DNA from: Ereboglobus sp. PH5-10
Lineage (GTDB): Bacteria > Verrucomicrobiota > Verrucomicrobiia > Opitutales > Opitutaceae
DNA: 64,000 nucleotides
Reading direction: 5' to 3'
Assembly (NCBI RefSeq): GCF_029504735.1
Contig: NZ_JAQFIP010000003.1
Span: 186,001-250,000, forward strand
Part shown: in pieces, positions 60,902 through 64,000 of the stretch
How the letters are laid out: every line of letters starts with the position of its first letter
Position numbering within the stretch: position 1 is the first letter of the stretch
Translations under genes and position numbers: made by a program
Notes under the pieces: model-generated
Seen by the model: only the letters and a program-made list of their open reading frames with translations
What the model was told of the DNA's origin: nothing
Database searches by the model: none

Positions 60902-62905
60902 TTACTGCTGCGGCTGTTGCTGCTGTTGCGGCGGCGGTTGTTGTTGCTGCTGCGGCGGTTGTTGTTGCTGCTGCGGCGGTGTGCCGACCTTGGTCCGTTT
61001 GACTTCGTAAGCGCTCGGCTGGGACACTTGCTGCGCTTCATCATCCGGGTTCGCGGACGAATCCTGCGCGGCATCCGCGGGGGGCGGCGGTGTCGGCAGT
61101 TGCAATTTCAGTTCGTTGAAACGCTCGCGCTCCGCGTCGTCCTTCGATGTTTTTAGAGCAAATTCGACCAAGGCTCGCGCAGCCGTGTTGTTTTTCATGC
61201 GCAGCAGGATTCGGGCTGACTGATAAAGCAGCGCCCGGTCATTCCTGAACAACACCAGGCCTTCAGACAGGACTACAAAATTTTCATTGGACGGCGTCGC
61301 CGAGCTCGCGATCCATGCGTCGGCAATCGTCCGGTAGGTTTGCGGCAGGGCCGGCCTCAACTTGCGCGCGGCAAAAAGCACTTCGAGAATCGGCGTGAGT
61401 TGCGTGGGCGTTATGTGCACGCCGTCGGAGGCCTCCGGGTGCGCCTTGGCGTCGTCCAGCAAAATGCGTGCGTATGCGGGATAGGCGGCGGCGCGTTTCG
61501 CCTTTCCCACGACGGCTTTCGAGAGCATGCGGCGGGCGAGCTCGGTCTGGCCCGCCGCATGGGCGGCGAGACCGTAGGAGGCGAGAAATTCCGGATCGCG
61601 CGCCCCGCGCCCGTAAGCGCCGCGCAGCGTGGGAATCGAGGGGGAGGCATTGTTGGCGAGCACGAGCGCGTCGGCCTTCATGCGCGCGCTGTCCCCTTCC
61701 GGCGCGAGCGTGAATTCGCGCGCCGGCGCGTCGATGCGCTCGCCCTTCCCCTTGACGACGAAATCCGTGTATTGGTAGGCCGTGAGGCCGATGTAGCCGC
61801 GCAGTTCGACGAGGAATCTTTTGTAGGTCACGCCAAAGCACTCCTTGAACAGCTCCTCGGTCATGGGTTCCTTCACCGAGCGCGCCACAAGGGTTTCGAG
61901 CGCGGTCTTGTAGTTTTTGTTGGGAATCCCGTAAAGGCACCTGTGCACGAAGGCGTAGCATTGCTTGGCCCAGACGTTGTTGCCGATCGGATTGCGCGCG
62001 AGCGGCGAATCACGCGTGACGCCAAAGAAATCCTTGAACCCGAGAAGCGCGCGGCGATCCAGTGCGACATTAAAATCCTCGTCCGGTATGGTCTCCATGC
62101 CGGGAATGCCGACATCCTCCTCGTCGCTGACTTCCATATCCTCGCCGTCGCCGGCAACGGGGGCGACAACCGCCATGTTGTTCTTGCCCTGGCCTCGGCG
62201 CACGGACCTGAGCTCCCCGATTCGGATGTATTTTGGATACACTTCCATTTTTTGGATAATTTGCAGGACGCCCTCCTCATACCACGCGGGCGGCGGCGTC
62301 TCCGTCTGGCTGAGCAAATAATGCACATACTCGCGATAAAGGAGGCTGTAATAATCGACATCGAATGTCGCGCCCAGGGACGAGGCGTCGATATCGTAAG
62401 TGGTGTCGTTGAGCGTCACGCTCGAGGTGCTCATATCGATCACAATAAAAGCCTGCTCGGGCCCAATAAGCGTGGTGCTCGCACGCGCGCTGTCCTTCGA
62501 GTAATCGGCCTGGTCCGACCGTGGAATGAAATCGTCGAACCCCGAGCGCCCGCACAAAACCAGCGTGGTGGGTTTGCGAACGGTGACATTGATCGGCCAC
62601 GCGGCGTCGAGCGCGACGCGAAACATCTCGAAGTCCTGGATCAGTTTCCGCGAGGCGCGCTCGCTGGCGCTGGAGTAAATCTCAAAACCCGGGATGCTGG
62701 CGGTCAGCCAGTTTTCCGGACGCGGCAGCTCGGTTGCGGCCGTGACCACAAGCGTGTCGAGCTGCACGACGGGTTCCTGATCTCGCGCGGCAGTGCCCGA
62801 AGCGGCGACAGTGCCGGAAACGACCTGCGCAAAACTCAAGGTTGCGAAAACAGGAATCAACGAAAGGACGCAGGTGACAAGGAAACGACGGGACGCGAAT
62901 TGCAT
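60902..62905 (-). CDS. Secreted degenerate MA-type metallopeptidase-like protein with poly-Gln/Pro tail
   Basis: A 667-residue protein from the ATG at 62905 with a signal peptide ending near LSFAQ. Residues ~70-220 have the peptidase MA/DUF1570-like layout: IPGFEIYSSASERASRKLI, then YYSLLYREYVHYLLSQ and PPAWYEEGVLQ. The expected HExxH is REYVH (191-195), so the first zinc ligand is Arg; the third-ligand Glu in EEG is kept. The middle has helical TPR-like repeats. The C-terminus is a run of Pro and Gln encoded by a ctgttg microsatellite. It is probably catalytically inactive, acting as a scaffold; that is inference. Confidence 0.7.
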   Translation of the reverse strand: MQFASRRFLVTCVLSLIPVFATLSFAQVVSGTVAASGTAARDQEPVVQLDTLVVTAATELPRPENWLTASIPGFEIYSSASERASRKLIQDFEMFRVALDAAWPINVTVRKPTTLVLCGRSGFDDFIPRSDQADYSKDSARASTTLIGPEQAFIVIDMSTSSVTLNDTTYDIDASSLGATFDVDYYSLLYREYVHYLLSQTETPPPAWYEEGVLQIIQKMEVYPKYIRIGELRSVRRGQGKNNMAVVAPVAGDGEDMEVSDEEDVGIPGMETIPDEDFNVALDRRALLGFKDFFGVTRDSPLARNPIGNNVWAKQCYAFVHRCLYGIPNKNYKTALETLVARSVKEPMTEELFKECFGVTYKRFLVELRGYIGLTAYQYTDFVVKGKGERIDAPAREFTLAPEGDSARMKADALVLANNASPSIPTLRGAYGRGARDPEFLASYGLAAHAAGQTELARRMLSKAVVGKAKRAAAYPAYARILLDDAKAHPEASDGVHITPTQLTPILEVLFAARKLRPALPQTYRTIADAWIASSATPSNENFVVLSEGLVLFRNDRALLYQSARILLRMKNNTAARALVEFALKTSKDDAERERFNELKLQLPTPPPPADAAQDSSANPDDEAQQVSQPSAYEVKRTKVGTPPQQQQQPPQQQQQPPPQQQQQPQQ

Positions 62906-63077
62906 AAAAAGGAGGTTGAGCGGATAAGACGGGACTTGTGGACGCAAGTTTCGCGGCAGTCACGCCGTAAATAATTTTACCCGGACAAACACCGAATCAA
63001 TGGGGAAACCGGCGCTGTCCGATCCGCAAAATCAAAAAACGAAGCCCAAATAAACGCCGGGCCTCCCGCCCGCCCCA

Positions 63078-63117
63078 TTAAAAAATTAAACCGGGGTGGC
63101 ACGAACGCCACCCCGGA
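63078..63117 (-). terminator. Intrinsic terminator of the trigger-factor-like gene
   Basis: Read on the minus strand, stem ccggggtggc / gccaccccgg (6-nt loop) is followed by a T-rich tail (tttaattttttaat). It lies about 40 bp after the minus-strand stop. Confidence 0.8.
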
Positions 63118-63157
63118 TTAACAGGACGCGGCATGCGCCGGCACCAAGGCCGCGGAC

Positions 63158-63943
63158 TTATGCGACGATCGCCGATTCCTGCGCCAGGAACGCTTCTTCT
63201 TGTTTCGTGAGGAAGTCCAGGACCGCCTCAATCAAAAGGCTTTCGCGAATCACCTCGATCTGGCCGTTTTTGTTATAAGCGGCGCGAAGCTTGGCGGGGC
63301 TCATGCCAACCGAGCCCGCCACATTTCGGAGGTGCTCCTCCAAACGCGTCTCGCTGACCGTGATGCCGTGGCGGTCCGCCACCTCGTGCGCGATGATGTG
63401 CAGGAGCGCGTTGTGCTCGGCCTCGTCCCACAACTTTGAGCCCGGCTGCACAATGTCGCGCTGCATGGAATCGAGCTCCTTGCGAATGATCGGCTCCGGC
63501 ACATTGCATTCCGTGTTGGCAACCAGCCATTCCCTCGCCTCCGTGCGCCGCGTGTGCTTGCTGTCCGTCACGGGCTCAAAGCTCCCGCAATCGGGCAGCG
63601 ACACCTCGGGGCGCAAAAGCAATTCAATCGTGCAAACGAATTTTTCCCCGGGCTCGAGCGAGGCCTGGAGAATCAAAAGCGGACCGACCGTGCGGATTCC
63701 CTTTTCAACGAGAACCGAGCGGATCAACCGCGACGCGCACCGCCGAATGGTCTCCGCCCGTATCTCGCGGCTGAAGCAATTGGCGGTGATGATCGCGGGC
63801 ACCTCGCCCTGCGAAAAACCGGGAACCGGGATGTCACGATAAAGCGCGCAGGCTTCCGCGTAGTCCGAGGCGGCCGTGCTCCACGCCGCTTCAAGCGTAA
63901 TGCGGATACAGCCCGGGGTTACTTGCATGAATGATGTATACAT
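63158..63943 (-). CDS. Trigger-factor-like protein lacking the PPIase domain
   Basis: A 261-residue protein. Residues 10-115 match the trigger factor N-terminal domain in layout (PGFSQGEVP at 41-49, then CTIELLLRPEVSLPD). Residues 125-255 match the C-terminal substrate-binding helices (PEPIIRKELDSMQRDI; HIIAHEVADRHGITVSETRLEEH; LLIEAVLDFLTKQEE). The central FKBP-type PPIase domain of the ~430-residue protein is absent. The ribosome-docking signature GFRxGKxP reads GFSQGEVP, so the Arg and Lys needed for L23 binding are replaced. It may be a ribosome-free holdase or chaperone paralogue; inferred. Confidence 0.72.
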   Translation of the reverse strand: MYTSFMQVTPGCIRITLEAAWSTAASDYAEACALYRDIPVPGFSQGEVPAIITANCFSREIRAETIRRCASRLIRSVLVEKGIRTVGPLLILQASLEPGEKFVCTIELLLRPEVSLPDCGSFEPVTDSKHTRRTEAREWLVANTECNVPEPIIRKELDSMQRDIVQPGSKLWDEAEHNALLHIIAHEVADRHGITVSETRLEEHLRNVAGSVGMSPAKLRAAYNKNGQIEVIRESLLIEAVLDFLTKQEEAFLAQESAIVA

Positions 63944-64000
63944 TTTGGGATTTTCCTATGGGTTAATATACTGCGAGGGCGGGTTGACCAAGCTGGACAG
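63944..64000. other. Right-edge intergenic sequence
   Basis: Short stretch upstream of the trigger-factor-like start. It is AT-rich at 63945-63970 and may contain that gene's promoter, but no clear -35/-10 was identified. Confidence 0.3.

Overview
This 64 kb window is GC-rich chromosomal DNA, probably from a member of the Opitutaceae (Verrucomicrobiota). That placement is an inference. It rests on a giant autotransporter with autotransporter-associated beta-strand repeats, a CarboxypepD_reg/TonB-type receptor, a citramalate synthase, weak Shine-Dalgarno use, and many short dispersed hairpin repeats between and even inside genes. No rRNA, tRNA, CRISPR array, phage module or transposase gene was seen.

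Layout. Positions 1-11500 (minus) hold the 5' part of a huge autotransporter adhesin, whose C-terminus lies beyond the left edge, followed by an AT-rich gap. Positions 12-17.6 kb carry an M23 peptidase, the heme chaperone HemW, an IPT/TIG lipoprotein, a PAS histidine kinase and rnhB. Positions 17.7-22.7 kb are one very large gene joining a DEDD-type exonuclease, a RecQ helicase and a UvrD/Rep helicase. Then come rpmB (L28), cimA, and a minus-strand amino-acid pair lysC-thrC split by a hairpin element that carries a four-helix-bundle protein gene. Positions 28.3-29.8 kb are a sigma factor / membrane protein / LTXXQ-type envelope-stress operon. Positions 29.8-42 kb carry a VOC protein, an OppA-like lipoprotein, an M16 protease, a GH43 enzyme, an MBL-fold hydrolase, smc and a YugP-type metallopeptidase. 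Positions 42.5-54.8 kb are mostly metabolic (gdhA, a KdgK-like kinase, mdh, hutI), with a TonB-type receptor, an L,D-transpeptidase and lipoproteins. Positions 55.2-60.8 kb form an amino-acid uptake block: a polar amino-acid ABC transporter, a DcaP-like porin and an APC permease. The right end carries a degenerate metallopeptidase-like secreted protein and a trigger-factor-like protein lacking the PPIase domain.

The genes together suggest a heterotroph that takes up peptides and amino acids (OppA, ABC importer, APC permease, GdhA, HutI) and degrades plant-type carbohydrate (GH43, KdgK-like kinase), with an elaborate cell envelope.

The most unusual signal is a set of hairpin repeats. Several operon gaps are filled almost exactly by long inverted repeats whose arms are built of short near-tandem motifs, with a different motif family at different sites. 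One such element (26303-26840) carries a four-helix-bundle gene between lysC and thrC. The same repeat family, without the gene, occurs in frame in the hinge region of smc. A second smc linker is built from three other repeat types. A 226 bp MITE-like palindrome and a REP/BIME-like family are also present.
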